From: Candidatus Helarchaeota archaeon
GTDB taxonomy: Archaea > Asgardarchaeota > Lokiarchaeia > Helarchaeales > JABXJV01
NCBI GenBank assembly: GCA_013375355.1
Contig: JABXJV010000125.1
Coordinates: 1-24,192, forward strand
Length of the DNA stretch: 24,192 bases
Direction of reading: 5' to 3'
Part shown: in pieces, positions 1 to 8,953 of the stretch
Layout: every line of letters begins with the position of its first letter
Position numbering within the stretch: position 1 is the first letter of the stretch
The notes under the pieces: generated by a model
What the model saw: the letters and a program-made list of their open reading frames with translations, nothing else
Told to the model about the DNA's origin: nothing
The model's database searches: none
Made by a program: the position numbers and the translations under genes

Positions 1-173
1 AAGATATGTGTAAAAAAGATTATAGCTGCATTCGAAATTTTTACTGTCCTGCAATAATGATTGATGAAAATGATAGAAAAACCATAATTTCAACAGAATT
101 ATGTAATGGATGTGGAGTATGTTCAAATCTGTGTCCACATGGTGCAATTTATAAAACGGAAGGAGGAAATTAA
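1..173 (+). CDS. iorA: Indolepyruvate ferredoxin oxidoreductase subunit alpha (IorA), C-terminal end, 5' truncated
   Basis: Only the last 56 codons lie in the window, read in the frame of the stop TAA at 171-173. They form the C-terminal ferredoxin-like domain of IorA. The second cluster motif is complete, reading CNGCGVCSNLCP (C-x2-C-x2-C-x3-CP). An upstream CKKDYSC...CPA stretch supplies the other cysteines, so two [4Fe-4S] clusters are expected. In this family the alpha subunit binds thiamine pyrophosphate and decarboxylates aryl-pyruvates from aromatic amino-acid transamination; electrons leave through the terminal clusters to ferredoxin. The stop is directly followed by iorB, and the iorB ribosome site GGAGG (162-166) lies inside the last codons, so the two are translationally coupled. 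Catalytic domains are outside the window. The identification is firm because of the cysteine pattern and the IorB partner. Confidence 0.9.
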   Translation, partial: DMCKKDYSCIRNFYCPAIMIDENDRKTIISTELCNGCGVCSNLCPHGAIYKTEGGN

Positions 174-812
174 ATGGAAAAAAGCTTTAATTTAATCATT
201 AATGGAGTAGGCGGACAAGGAATACTTCTATTATCAAATATTATTGGAAATGCATGTGCACCAATCGAGAAAAGAATTATAACTCAAGAACTACATGGAC
301 TGGCACAAAGAAGTGGACCAGTTATTACTCATGTAAGAATTGGTGAAGAAATTTATTCTCCTCGTGTTCCAATTGGTGGTGCAGATGTCATTTTATCAAC
401 TGAAGCAATTGAATCATTGAGAAATATTGAACTCTTAAAACCCAAAACTCCACGTGGAGAAAGTAAAGGAACAGTTATATTGAATTCTCGTATCGTTCCT
501 CCACCGATTTCTACGCTGGAAATGACTAAAGACAAAGAAAAAAAATACATCGAATTAGATGAAATTATAGGTTACTTAAAGGAATGGACCGAAAATATAA
601 TCATAGTCAATGCTTTAGAGCTGGCTTTAGAAGCGGGAGCGACAATCACAGAAAATATTGTAATGTTAGGAGCCTTAACAGCCTTGCCCGAGTTTCCTTT
701 GGAAAAAGAGTTAATTGAACAATCATTAGTTAAGACAGTTCCTCAAAAAGCGATTGAAGTTAATAAAAAAGCTTTTCAGTTAGGCTTCGATTTTGTTAAA
801 AAAAAGCTGTAA
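174..812 (+). CDS. iorB: Indolepyruvate ferredoxin oxidoreductase subunit beta (IorB)
   Basis: This 212-residue protein begins with the NGVGGQG motif (about residues 10-16) typical of the gamma/beta domain of 2-oxoacid:acceptor oxidoreductases (POR_N/IorB). Later it has the conserved HGLAQRSGPV stretch (about 42-51) and the SPRVPIGGADV segment. Length matches archaeal IorB (about 190-220). With IorA it converts indolepyruvate or phenylpyruvate to the aryl-acetyl-CoA, reducing ferredoxin in the cytosol. ATG at 174 is preceded by GGAGG at 162-166 with good spacing and starts one base after the iorA stop, so the two form an operon. A T-rich run follows at 857-872. An acyl-CoA synthetase (ADP-forming) subunit lies 4.3 kb downstream on the other strand and could use the product thioester for ATP; that link is inference. 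Confidence 0.93.
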   Translation: MEKSFNLIINGVGGQGILLLSNIIGNACAPIEKRIITQELHGLAQRSGPVITHVRIGEEIYSPRVPIGGADVILSTEAIESLRNIELLKPKTPRGESKGTVILNSRIVPPPISTLEMTKDKEKKYIELDEIIGYLKEWTENIIIVNALELALEAGATITENIVMLGALTALPEFPLEKELIEQSLVKTVPQKAIEVNKKAFQLGFDFVKKKL

Positions 813-856
813 AACCGTATAATAAGCAATATAAAAAATTTAAAGCTTTAAATTAA

Positions 857-872
857 TTTTTTTCTTTTTTTT
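857..872 (+). terminator. T-rich terminator after iorAB
   Basis: A run of T residues broken only by one C lies 45 bases after the iorB stop. Archaeal RNA polymerase terminates on U-rich tracts without needing a hairpin, and none is evident here. The assignment rests on position and composition only. Confidence 0.5.
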
Positions 873-981
873 CATAGAGTCCTATGTTGAAAGAGTTACT
901 TTTATTCCCATAAAACAAATTTTTTAATAATACCGTTTCTTTTTAATTTTAAACTAATGAAAAATTTTAATTTAAAAGAAA

Positions 982-2625
982 TTGTATCAATACTTTATAA
1001 TAAAGTATCAATTTCGTATTTTACTTGATTTAGAAAAAGAAGAACTCAACAAACGATTTAGTGATTTAATGAGCAAATCATTAAAAAAAGGTCAGTTTAA
1101 CTGGAAATGGGTAGTAGTATTATTCCTCCTTATTGGTGAGGTTTCATTTTACCCCAGTCTATTATTAGGGTACATTTTTTTTACAGAATATGGTATAAAT
1201 CTTAATAATTTAGTTGATATCGCAATAACTTTAATATTTTTTATTTCAAATTATTTTTTAATCCTATTTTTATCTCTTGGGATTACAATATTTATTATTT
1301 TTCTTATAAATTTAAAAATTCCTCCAAAATTCGGTTCTTATGAAAATTCCATAAATAATCCAAATTTGTATGCCTGGCGGGTTAAAAATACATTAAGATC
1401 TTTTAGTCGCTGGCTTTGGGAGATGAACCGCTTAAGTATTTTTAGAGTTTTTTACCTAAGACGAATGGGTCTTAAAATTGGGAAGAACGTAAGATTAGGA
1501 AAATATATCTTAGAAGATGACTTCATGGAAATCGGGGATAGCACTTTTATGGGTAAAAATACAATTATTTCAGGTCATTTAATTGATCCATTTAAGTTTA
1601 CAGTCTATAAGACCAAAATAGGAAAAAATTGTATATTTGGAAATTGGACCGGATTAGTAGGGGCGGATATAGGGGATAAATCAATAATATTAGGAAATTT
1701 AAGCAATACATCTGTAGGTTTGAATGGGATTTCTTGTAAAGGAAATGGAATCTATCGCGGAATGCCTATAAAACAAATTGGACAATCGAATCATCTTACT
1801 ACAAAGCAAATACGCAATATAAAAAAATTAATTAAAAATCAAGAAAAATTTAATTTTTACGAATCTACTATATCAACTATAAAAAATCCCAGTGTTAAAA
1901 CTAAAATAAAATTAATTTTGGGGAAGGTTTTTATTACATTTGGTGGGGTAATGTTTTCTTTTTTAATTAATTTCTTGTATATTTTTTTAATAATCTTTTT
2001 GGGGTTTCCTACAGGTGATACTTTATTAGATGCTCTCTATTTAATACCAATTCCAATGATATTTATAGTTTCTTTAGGTTTTTTTATCGCTGGTACTGGG
2101 GCTACTACACGTCTGCTTATAGCTTTTCACCACAAATCAGCAGGACAAATAAAAGAAGGAGAGTATGATTTAGATGATCCTAAATTGAAATCATGGAAGA
2201 CCGTATACCTTTGGAAACAATTTAGTCTCGATTTAACACATAAAACTCCTTTGGGATATGGAGACACTATAATTCTCCAAACTTACCTTTGTAAAATCAA
2301 TAGAAATGTTCAGATGATTAAAGCTCTTGTTGATCCTGAATTTCTAAAAATTGGTAAAGATTCGCAATGTGCAGCATTTGCAATTATTCGATCTCATTAT
2401 ATTCAAGATAATAAAATAATCTTTAAGCAGACTGAGATTGGTGAAAATGTAATGATAGGTTCATTGGCTTATATCGGAGCGGGAGCAAAAATTGGGGATA
2501 ATACTGTTATCGGTATTGGAGCTTATATTCCAGAAAATACAGTTTGTGAACCAAATTCGCTTTATATTGGAAACCCCGCACGTAGACTTCCATTATCAGC
2601 AATTAGCAATAATAATAAAGGATAA
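982..2625 (+). CDS. Membrane protein with two left-handed beta-helix (hexapeptide) acyltransferase-like domains
   Basis: The protein has up to 547 residues. Two hydrophobic helix pairs (about residues 43-70 and 75-110) come first. A hexapeptide-repeat domain follows (about 160-260; IGKNV, IGDSTFMG, IGKNCIFG, IGDKS, and RGMPI at its end). A second helix pair lies at about 318-380, and a second hexapeptide domain at about 470-545 (IGENVMIG, IGAGAKIGD, IGIGA, ending in IGNPARRL). This TM-LbH-TM-LbH order resembles the stand-alone form of the terminal domain of Pls/PosA-type non-ribosomal peptide synthetases, whose chemistry is not settled. It may transfer an acyl group at the membrane, but substrate is unknown. 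The start is uncertain. TTG at 982 gives the longest frame, but a palindrome with a TATA-like core (990-1008) sits just after it, so ATG at 1069 (MSKSLKKG) may be the true start. Neither has a good SD. Confidence 0.75.
   Translation: MYQYFIIKYQFRILLDLEKEELNKRFSDLMSKSLKKGQFNWKWVVVLFLLIGEVSFYPSLLLGYIFFTEYGINLNNLVDIAITLIFFISNYFLILFLSLGITIFIIFLINLKIPPKFGSYENSINNPNLYAWRVKNTLRSFSRWLWEMNRLSIFRVFYLRRMGLKIGKNVRLGKYILEDDFMEIGDSTFMGKNTIISGHLIDPFKFTVYKTKIGKNCIFGNWTGLVGADIGDKSIILGNLSNTSVGLNGISCKGNGIYRGMPIKQIGQSNHLTTKQIRNIKKLIKNQEKFNFYESTISTIKNPSVKTKIKLILGKVFITFGGVMFSFLINFLYIFLIIFLGFPTGDTLLDALYLIPIPMIFIVSLGFFIAGTGATTRLLIAFHHKSAGQIKEGEYDLDDPKLKSWKTVYLWKQFSLDLTHKTPLGYGDTIILQTYLCKINRNVQMIKALVDPEFLKIGKDSQCAAFAIIRSHYIQDNKIIFKQTEIGENVMIGSLAYIGAGAKIGDNTVIGIGAYIPENTVCEPNSLYIGNPARRLPLSAISNNNKG
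990..1008 (+). promoter_or_regulatory. Perfect 9-bp palindrome over a TATA-like core
   Basis: ATACTTTAT, one central A, then ATAAAGTAT is a perfect inverted repeat. It is flanked by two copies of GTATCAAT (984-991 and 1005-1012). The core looks like an archaeal TATA box, which would put the transcript start near 1025 and favour the ATG at 1069 for the downstream gene. A repressor dimer bound here would block TBP. Operator function is inference; AT-rich palindromes also arise by chance. Confidence 0.35.
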
Positions 2626-2712
2626 ATTTAGTATTTACATATTGTAAAAACAAAGTTGGATTATTGTTAATACAATTAAGCTTGAATATTTATATTCTAG
2701 AAATTTCATTAG

Positions 2713-2720
2713 TATAAATA
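2713..2720 (+). promoter_or_regulatory. TATA box upstream of the HEAT-repeat gene
   Basis: TATAAATA matches the archaeal consensus. A start about 25-28 bases downstream falls near 2741, just before the GGAAGG ribosome site (2743-2748), giving a very short leader that still carries the SD. Confidence 0.5.
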
Positions 2721-2756
2721 AAAATAAAATCTACTTCTTTTAGGAAGGTTTTTGAA

Positions 2757-3959
2757 TTGGGAAACGTTGAGAAGCTAATAAAAAAATTAACAGATAGTAA
2801 AGCAGAAACACGTAAATTAGCTGCTATTGAATTAGGGAAATTAGGTGATTTACAAGCTGTAGAACCTTTAATTATAAGATTAAACGATGATGATGAAAGT
2901 GTCCGTATGTGGGCAGCGGCTGCTCTAGGGAAACTAGGTGATGAAAGAGGACTCGAACCATTAGTAAAAGTTGTTATGCAAGATTCTGAAATAGTTAAAA
3001 AAGAGGCTGCAAGGGCGGTAGCTAAAATTGTTCCTTCCTTTGATGACGTCAATATTGATGTTGTTATCCAAAAAATTGAAGGAATTTATCAAGAATTTGC
3101 TATAGATCAAGAGCGAGAACAAGAAATAGTAGAAATAGAAAAAGAGCTAAAGCGTGAAACAGAAAAAGAATTAGAGAAAGAGACTCAAGAGAAAGTTTTT
3201 GACCAAATAAAAGAAGTTCAGATAGAACAGGAAGCCAAAAAACCTATTGAAAAAGAAGTTCCCCTTGAGACTTTATCCTCCGATGACATATTTCCAAAAT
3301 TAGACGAAAAATATGCAAAAAAACGATTCTTATTTAATGAAGCACTTTGCTTTCAATTTGCAGATGGAAAACATAATATTGAAGAAATAAGTGAAGAAAG
3401 TTTAATTCCTATAGTAGAAGTGGAAGAAATTATTGAAAAGTATAAACAGAAAGGTTGGATCGAAATATTTTCCAAACGTCAAATTGAAGTAAAAAAAGAA
3501 ATTAAAAAAGTTCCTGCAGAACCAAAACCTCCACCTCCACCTATAGAAATTTCTCCAGCCGCAACGATTAGATTAAAAGAAGAACTAAAAGGACCTGAAG
3601 AAGTAAAAGAAGAACCTTTAATCGGATTTGAAGGATTCATGGCTGCTCTGAAAAAACAACCTATTGACGATAGAGTAGAGGAGATAAGTGATATTTTAAC
3701 TAGAGTAATGGGTATTTTTGTAACAGCTATTGATGATATTCAAACAAGATTAGGAAATTTAGAGAATTTTGTTCAACAAAAATTCCAAATTCTAGAAGCA
3801 AAACCTGAAGGAGTACCCGCAGTATTTCCAAGCCAAGCTACTGTTCCACAAAAAGGTCCTGAATTAAAACCTCCAAAACCAATTTCTACATTTTCAACCC
3901 GGGCTGCTTTAAACGAGGAATTGAAAAAAGTTCTACTAAAAAGAAAAATTGAAGATTGA
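2757..3959 (+). CDS. HEAT-repeat protein with charged coiled coil, winged-helix-like middle and helical C-terminus
   Basis: The 400-residue protein starts with TTG at 2757, eight bases after GGAAGG. Residues about 1-100 hold three PBS-lyase-type HEAT repeats, seen in AAIELGKLGD, AAAALGKLGD and ARAVAKI at a period of about 31. A strongly charged Glu/Lys coiled coil follows (about 115-165). Residues about 180-240 look like a small winged-helix-type domain (EALCFQFADGKHNIEEIS, then a VEEIIEKYKQKGWIE helix and strand). A proline linker (PKPPPPP) and a helical segment (about 295-345, FEGFMAAL, RVMGIFVTAIDDIQTRL) end the protein. No catalytic residues or signal peptide are visible, so it is probably a cytosolic scaffold. 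HEAT repeats of this kind bind proteins; the partner is unknown. It appears to be transcribed alone. Confidence 0.72.
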   Translation: MGNVEKLIKKLTDSKAETRKLAAIELGKLGDLQAVEPLIIRLNDDDESVRMWAAAALGKLGDERGLEPLVKVVMQDSEIVKKEAARAVAKIVPSFDDVNIDVVIQKIEGIYQEFAIDQEREQEIVEIEKELKRETEKELEKETQEKVFDQIKEVQIEQEAKKPIEKEVPLETLSSDDIFPKLDEKYAKKRFLFNEALCFQFADGKHNIEEISEESLIPIVEVEEIIEKYKQKGWIEIFSKRQIEVKKEIKKVPAEPKPPPPPIEISPAATIRLKEELKGPEEVKEEPLIGFEGFMAALKKQPIDDRVEEISDILTRVMGIFVTAIDDIQTRLGNLENFVQQKFQILEAKPEGVPAVFPSQATVPQKGPELKPPKPISTFSTRAALNEELKKVLLKRKIED

Positions 3960-4073
3960 TAATTAGATTTTTAGAATTCCTCTCCATTGTTTTATTGCCA
4001 TAATTTCAATTTACTCATATTTGAAATCAATTCAAAATATTTTTTCAAATTAGAAATCTCACATCTTATTAAC

Positions 4074-4081
4074 TTATAAAA
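4074..4081 (+). promoter_or_regulatory. TATA box of the CDF exporter gene
   Basis: TTATAAAA ends 18 bases before the ATG at 4100. A normal archaeal spacing puts the transcript start on or next to that ATG, so the gene is probably leaderless. This argues against the upstream in-frame TTG at 4088 as the start. Confidence 0.45.
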
Positions 4082-4099
4082 CCGGAATTGCTTAAAAAA

Positions 4100-4963
4100 A
4101 TGGAAGAACTTTGCGAATACAAAGATGTTGAAAGGAAAAGACTAATTCTTTCGATGGTAATTACCGGTATAGTCATGGTTGTTGAAGTAATTGGAGGTAT
4201 TATCACTAATAGCTTAGCTTTATTAAGTGATGCGGGTCATATGTTTACTCATTTCTTCGCATTATTGATGAGTTTTGTGGCCATTAAAATTGCGACAAAA
4301 TTACCTTGCCATCACCGAACTTTTGGTCTTTATCGTGCGGAAATAATTGCAGCCCTTTTTAATAGTTTATTTCTTTTTGGAGTAACAGGTTACATTTTTT
4401 ATGAAAGTATTTTACGGATTCTTCAACCTGAGCCTATTTTAGCATTCGAAATGTTGATTGTAGCGATAATTGGTCTAATTGTTAATATTATAACTGTTGC
4501 AATATTACATGAAAGTTCTCATGAAGATTTGAATATTAAAGGGGCATATGTCCATATGATTGGCGATACTGCATCATCAGTAGCAATTATAATTGGAGTT
4601 ATTATCTTAATTTTTACCGAGTGGTATATTATTGATCCATTATTGGCAATTGGTATTGGTGTTGTAATAATGATATGGGCATTTAGACTTTTTTCAGACT
4701 CAATCAAGATCTTACTTGAATATGCTCCAAAGGGCATAACGATTGATGATGTAAGCACTGCATTAAAAAAAGAGATATCCGAAATAGAAGAGATTTATGA
4801 TATGCATATTTGGGTAATTACTTCAAATATGTATACATTCACAGCTCGTATTGCACTTAATAATACAAAATACGAAAATTTTGGAAATATATTAAGTAGA
4901 ATTAAAGAATTCCTTAATGATAGATATGGAATAATACATACTACGATAGAATTTGAATTTTAA
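4100..4963 (+). CDS. Cation diffusion facilitator (CDF) family metal exporter
   Basis: This is a 287-residue integral membrane protein if started at ATG 4100 (a TTG at 4088 would add four residues). Six helices are expected, followed by a cytosolic ferredoxin-like domain (about 205-287). Helix 2 carries the family signature SLALLSDAGHMFTHF, and helix 5 carries AYVHMIGDTASS. CDF proteins exchange Zn2+ or a similar divalent ion for protons at a four-residue site in helices 2 and 5. Here helix 5 is the usual HxxxD (His152, Asp156), but helix 2 is HxxxH (His47, His51) where zinc members usually have HxxxD. The cytosolic domain ends in IIHTTIEFEF, like the C-terminal strand of CzcD/ZitB types. A T-run at 5027-5033 follows. 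Family assignment is firm; the metal is not. Confidence 0.92.
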   Translation: MEELCEYKDVERKRLILSMVITGIVMVVEVIGGIITNSLALLSDAGHMFTHFFALLMSFVAIKIATKLPCHHRTFGLYRAEIIAALFNSLFLFGVTGYIFYESILRILQPEPILAFEMLIVAIIGLIVNIITVAILHESSHEDLNIKGAYVHMIGDTASSVAIIIGVIILIFTEWYIIDPLLAIGIGVVIMIWAFRLFSDSIKILLEYAPKGITIDDVSTALKKEISEIEEIYDMHIWVITSNMYTFTARIALNNTKYENFGNILSRIKEFLNDRYGIIHTTIEFEF

Positions 4964-5026
4964 AATTCATTTTGAATTTAGTACCTTTCTAAAGCCTGTT
5001 AAATTTAAAAAAAGATATTTCTAAAA

Positions 5027-5033
5027 TTTTTTT
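5027..5033 (+). terminator. T7 run between convergent genes
   Basis: Seven T residues lie 64 bases after the CDF stop, in the 181-base spacer between convergent genes. The position fits a U-tract terminator for the plus-strand gene. No hairpin was seen. Confidence 0.35.
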
Positions 5034-5144
5034 ACTATTCACTTTTAAAGCTTCATTACTCATTTTTAAGCCCAAATATTTCTTTTTTAAGAATTTAGAT
5101 TAATTAATTCTTTAATTCATAATAATATTTCGATCTGTATTGGA

Positions 5145-6593
5145 CTAGCGATCAAGGGGATAACATACTTCTTCACGTCCAATACAAAATTCTGCATAAT
5201 GAATTAAAGCTTTAACAGCATTTACCGTTCTCTTAGGATTGGGAAAAGTGGGAATTTCGTTTTCTTCCATCATTTTTACCATCATTTGAGTAAATTGACC
5301 CCCAATCGTACAAACAACGATTGGTTTCTTATATTTAATTCTTGCAGCATGGATTACATCAATAATATCACTTTCTACAAAAGAAAGCGAAAGAAGAATG
5401 ATTAAAATGACTATATCGACGTTATTATCTTCCAGGATTTTATTTAAAGCTATCTTATACCTTTCCGTATCAGAATCACCTATTAAATCTGTGGGATTAG
5501 AGATAATAACTTCATTTGGCATTTTAGATTTTAAGAATTCGACTGTTTCTTTAGATAAAGTTGTCAAATCAAAGCCCTGCTTTACTAATTGGTCGGTAGT
5601 TAGAACACCAAATCCTCCAGCATTTGTGATTATAGCTATCCTTCTTCCTGTTGGGAAATGAGATGAGCTTAACATCCTTGCCATATCAAATAATTGTAAT
5701 GCATCATCAGCTTGAATAACATTAGTTTGTTTAAATACCGCTTTAAGAATATCTATTTGGGAAGAAATACTACCCGTATGCGAGGCAGCAGCTTTCTGCC
5801 CTTGTTCTGTTAAGCCTCCCTTTAATATAATAATTGGTTTTTTTAATGAAATCCGTTTTATTACATTATAGAAGTTTTTTGTTTTTTCCTTTTTGGTTCT
5901 TAGTCCTTCTATATACACCATTATGCAATTTGTATTTTCATCACTTTCTAAATATTCCAAAACATCAATTACATCAACATCTATGGCATTACCAATACTT
6001 ACATATTTTGAAATGCCCACTCCTTGACTTGCAGCGAAATCTAAGAGTGCAGACCCGAATGCTCCGGATTGACTAATAAACGATATTTTTCCCCGTTTTG
6101 GTCTCATTAGACGGTACCGTGGTAGAAATAAGGTATCTACACCATAATATGGATCGTAAATTCCTATAACATTAGGTCCGATTATCCTGATATTTTTTTC
6201 AGAACCAATTTTTAAGATTTCATCTTCTAATTTTTTTCCCTCTGGTCCAATCTCTGAAAAACCACCAGCAATTATTATCACTCCACGAACTTTTTTTTGG
6301 GCACATTCTTCCATAACGTTTAAAACAGCTTTTCTAGAAATTGCAATTACGACAAGATCAAGTGGTTCTGGTATGTCTAATATTGATTTATAACATTTAT
6401 AACCCAATATATTATCAATTTTAGGATTAACTGGGTAAATCTTTGCATTGATATTGGATTCCATAAAATTTTTAAAAATTACATGCCCAAATTTTCTTGT
6501 TTGAGAGGATACACCTACAACTGCTACTGTTTTCGGTTTAAAAAACATATCTAGGTTAGAATTAGCTGAACTCAAGGCAAAATACTCCTTCAT
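5145..6593 (-). CDS. NDP-forming acyl-CoA synthetase, alpha-type subunit (CoA-binding and CoA-ligase domains)
   Basis: The 482-residue protein matches the alpha subunit of ADP-forming acetyl/acyl-CoA synthetase (ACD; usual length about 450-470). An N-terminal CoA-binding Rossmann domain (about 15-140; FFKPKTVAVVGVS, YPVNPK, GGFSEIG, RIIGPNVIG) is followed by a succinyl-CoA-synthetase-like flavodoxin domain (about 165-300; SFISQSGAFG, YVSIGNAIDVDV). The phosphohistidine loop AASHTGS has His272. A ligase-CoA domain reads ITNAGGFGVLTTDQL. ACD makes acid, CoA and ATP from acyl-CoA, ADP and phosphate. The ATP-grasp beta subunit is not in the window. ATG at 6593 is followed at once by AAGGAG. That motif is well placed for a TTG at 6575, which would drop six residues, so the true start may be there. 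The gene lies 51 bases after the DUF255 gene. Confidence 0.9.
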   Translation of the reverse strand: MKEYFALSSANSNLDMFFKPKTVAVVGVSSQTRKFGHVIFKNFMESNINAKIYPVNPKIDNILGYKCYKSILDIPEPLDLVVIAISRKAVLNVMEECAQKKVRGVIIIAGGFSEIGPEGKKLEDEILKIGSEKNIRIIGPNVIGIYDPYYGVDTLFLPRYRLMRPKRGKISFISQSGAFGSALLDFAASQGVGISKYVSIGNAIDVDVIDVLEYLESDENTNCIMVYIEGLRTKKEKTKNFYNVIKRISLKKPIIILKGGLTEQGQKAAASHTGSISSQIDILKAVFKQTNVIQADDALQLFDMARMLSSSHFPTGRRIAIITNAGGFGVLTTDQLVKQGFDLTTLSKETVEFLKSKMPNEVIISNPTDLIGDSDTERYKIALNKILEDNNVDIVILIILLSLSFVESDIIDVIHAARIKYKKPIVVCTIGGQFTQMMVKMMEENEIPTFPNPKRTVNAVKALIHYAEFCIGREEVCYPLDR

Positions 6594-6644
6594 TATAAAT
6601 TATAAAATTTAATTATTTTTTTTAATCTTAATAAATTAAATTTA

Positions 6645-8792
6645 TTATTTCGTTACTTCTAGTAACTCTAGCATTTTATCTATTTTGATTGTTGGGGTTT
6701 TACAAAGATAATTAGAACAGACGTAAGCTGTTGCTTTTCCCTCGATACTGGATTGGGATTTAATAAATTCAACAAATTGGAAAATTTCGGGTGTTTTTTG
6801 TTCTGTAGGGTTTAGAATTATAACTTTATTCGGAATAAAATGATTTCTTATTGCCTTTATCATTGCCTCCGTGTCATCTCCTTTAGAATTACCAGCAATA
6901 ACTACTTCATAAGATGGACCAATTGCAAAGTCCAAAGCTACCATCAATTGTGTATAAGCAGAAGGCATTTCCATTATTTTCCTTGAGAATGCAATCCCAA
7001 TCTTAGCAGCTTTATCTTCATAATCACTGTTCCCAGTAATACGCCCTAAACGTAGCAAATTTAACATTGCTACAGAATTCCCCGAAGGTAAAGCTCCGTC
7101 ATAAATTTCTTTCTGTCTGAGTAAGAGTTCTTCACCGTCATCAGGTGTAAAATAAAAACCACCACCTACTGAGTCCAAAAAATGCTCTAATAAGTCTTTG
7201 TTAAAATCTAGGGCTAATTTAATATATTTTAAATTAAATGTTGTTTCATACAATTCCAAACAACCCCAAATCAAGTAAGCATAATCATCCAAATTAGCCA
7301 AAATTGCGGTTTGACCATCCCTGTAACGGTGGAGAAGTCTTCCATCTGATCTAATCATTTTATTTTCAATAAATTTTATAGCTTTTTCAGCTTTTTTAAC
7401 ATATTCAGGCTCATCGAGTATACGAGCAGCTTTAGCTAAAGCTGCAATCATAAGCCCATTCCAATCGGTTAATATCTTATCATCTTTATGCGGATGTGAA
7501 CGATTTTCCCGGATATTAAATAATTTCAATCTAATTTTCTCCAAACACATTTCCAATTCATCTTTAGAAATATTCAAATCGGTAGCTAAATCTGAAATAG
7601 ATTTTTTTAAATGTAAAATATTTTCCCCAGTTTTCTCGCCAGTTGCTTGTTCTAAAAAATTACCACCTTTTTTTATATTAAAAATGTTAATAATCATATC
7701 TTTTTCTACGGATTCAAGTTTTTTTTCAATTTCTTTCATTCTCCATAGATAATATTTTCCTTCAACCATATTTCCTTCCTCATCTTTACTGTCAGCATCT
7801 TCTGCAGAATAAAAACCCCCTTCTGGTGAAGTCATATCACGTAAAACATAAGTTAAAATCTCCCTAGCCGTTTTTTCATATTCCTTCTTTTTTGTTACTT
7901 GAAAAGCTTCCGTGTATGCCATTAACAGTAAAGCTTGATCATATAGCATTTTCTCAAAATGCGGTACAAGCCAAAAAAAATCTGTCGAATATCGATGGAA
8001 TCCAAATCCAATATGATCAAAAATCCCTCCTAGACGCATAGATTGTAAAGTTTTTTCAACCATCCAGAGAGCTTTTTTATTGGATGAACGTTTCCAATAA
8101 CGAAGTAAGAAGAGAATGTTATGTGGAGTTGGAAATTTTGGTGCGCCACTAAATCCGCCTTCTTTTTCGTCAAATCTACTTTCGAGCTCTTTATATGCAA
8201 TATTTAACGTATTTTTTCCTAATTTTTCACCTTTCATTTTATTAGAAACATCTTGAACTGCCACTGAGATTTTATCCGCAGATTTTTTTAATTCTTCACG
8301 TTTATTAATCCAAAAATTTTCAATTCTAGGAATTAATTCTAACATCCCAATTCTTCCAAATCTACCTCTCTTAGGAATGTATGTACCTGCAAAAAACGGT
8401 TTTTTATCCGGTGTCATTATTATTGTAAGTGGCCAGCCACCACTTCCCGTTATTGCCTGACATATAGTCATATATACCTTGTCAATATCAGGTCGTTCTT
8501 CACGATCTACTTTAATAGAAACGAAAACTTCATTCATTAATTTAGCCACATCCTGATCCTCAAATGATTCCTTTTCCATTACATGACACCAGTGACAAGT
8601 AGAATATCCTATTGATAAAAAAATTGGCTTATTTTCCTTGCGAGCTTTTTCGAATGCTTCATCTCCCCAAGGATACCATTGGACTGGATTATAAGCATGT
8701 TGTAATAAATAAGGACTCTTTTCAGATATTAGTTTATTGGGAACTCTATCATTATTTACTTTGGAATCATTGTTTAATCCTAAAACCTCCAT
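6645..8792 (-). CDS. DUF255 / YyaL-SPATA20-like thioredoxin-fold protein
   Basis: The 715-residue protein has the length and order of the YyaL/SPATA20 family. An N-terminal DUF255 thioredoxin-like domain (about 17-180) contains [19 protein letters not shown], the redox motif CHWC (Cys66-Cys69) and [10 protein letters not shown]. An (alpha/alpha)6-barrel of the glycoside-hydrolase-like type follows (about 200-600; [61 protein letters not shown]), then a small alpha/beta C-terminal region. The biochemical role of this family is not established; disulfide handling is likely from the CxxC. No signal peptide is seen, so it is cytosolic. ATG at 8792 has no SD upstream (GGAGG lies just inside the frame, but no in-frame start follows it). 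A TATA-like tract lies near 8830. It may form an operon with the acyl-CoA synthetase gene. Confidence 0.93.
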   Translation of the reverse strand: MEVLGLNNDSKVNNDRVPNKLISEKSPYLLQHAYNPVQWYPWGDEAFEKARKENKPIFLSIGYSTCHWCHVMEKESFEDQDVAKLMNEVFVSIKVDREERPDIDKVYMTICQAITGSGGWPLTIIMTPDKKPFFAGTYIPKRGRFGRIGMLELIPRIENFWINKREELKKSADKISVAVQDVSNKMKGEKLGKNTLNIAYKELESRFDEKEGGFSGAPKFPTPHNILFLLRYWKRSSNKKALWMVEKTLQSMRLGGIFDHIGFGFHRYSTDFFWLVPHFEKMLYDQALLLMAYTEAFQVTKKKEYEKTAREILTYVLRDMTSPEGGFYSAEDADSKDEEGNMVEGKYYLWRMKEIEKKLESVEKDMIINIFNIKKGGNFLEQATGEKTGENILHLKKSISDLATDLNISKDELEMCLEKIRLKLFNIRENRSHPHKDDKILTDWNGLMIAALAKAARILDEPEYVKKAEKAIKFIENKMIRSDGRLLHRYRDGQTAILANLDDYAYLIWGCLELYETTFNLKYIKLALDFNKDLLEHFLDSVGGGFYFTPDDGEELLLRQKEIYDGALPSGNSVAMLNLLRLGRITGNSDYEDKAAKIGIAFSRKIMEMPSAYTQLMVALDFAIGPSYEVVIAGNSKGDDTEAMIKAIRNHFIPNKVIILNPTEQKTPEIFQFVEFIKSQSSIEGKATAYVCSNYLCKTPTIKIDKMLELLEVTK

Positions 8793-8891
8793 CTATAGTT
8801 ATACAAATAAACCAATAGAATTTTATTATAAAAAATAAATTACTAGAATTTTTTTCTCAAAAAACCAAGATAATAATGATTCTTATCTATT

Positions 8892-8905
8892 AAAAAAATT
8901 TTTTT
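8892..8905 (-). terminator. A7T7 tract downstream of the GTPase/longin cluster
   Basis: Seven A residues followed by seven T residues lie about 50 bases past the last minus-strand stop of the cluster. Read on the minus strand the T7 run could end transcription. The same tract could also be a bent-DNA element near the promoter of the DUF255 gene. Confidence 0.3.
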
Positions 8906-8953
8906 GATTTAATCTAAAAAATAATATTAATGAGAAGACTTTTTGATTTCAAA

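Noticed and set aside
5834..6076. Plus-strand frame of 80 codons within the acyl-CoA synthetase gene
   Set aside because: It is antisense to the conserved CoA-ligase domain and reads as low-complexity Phe/Leu/His sequence.
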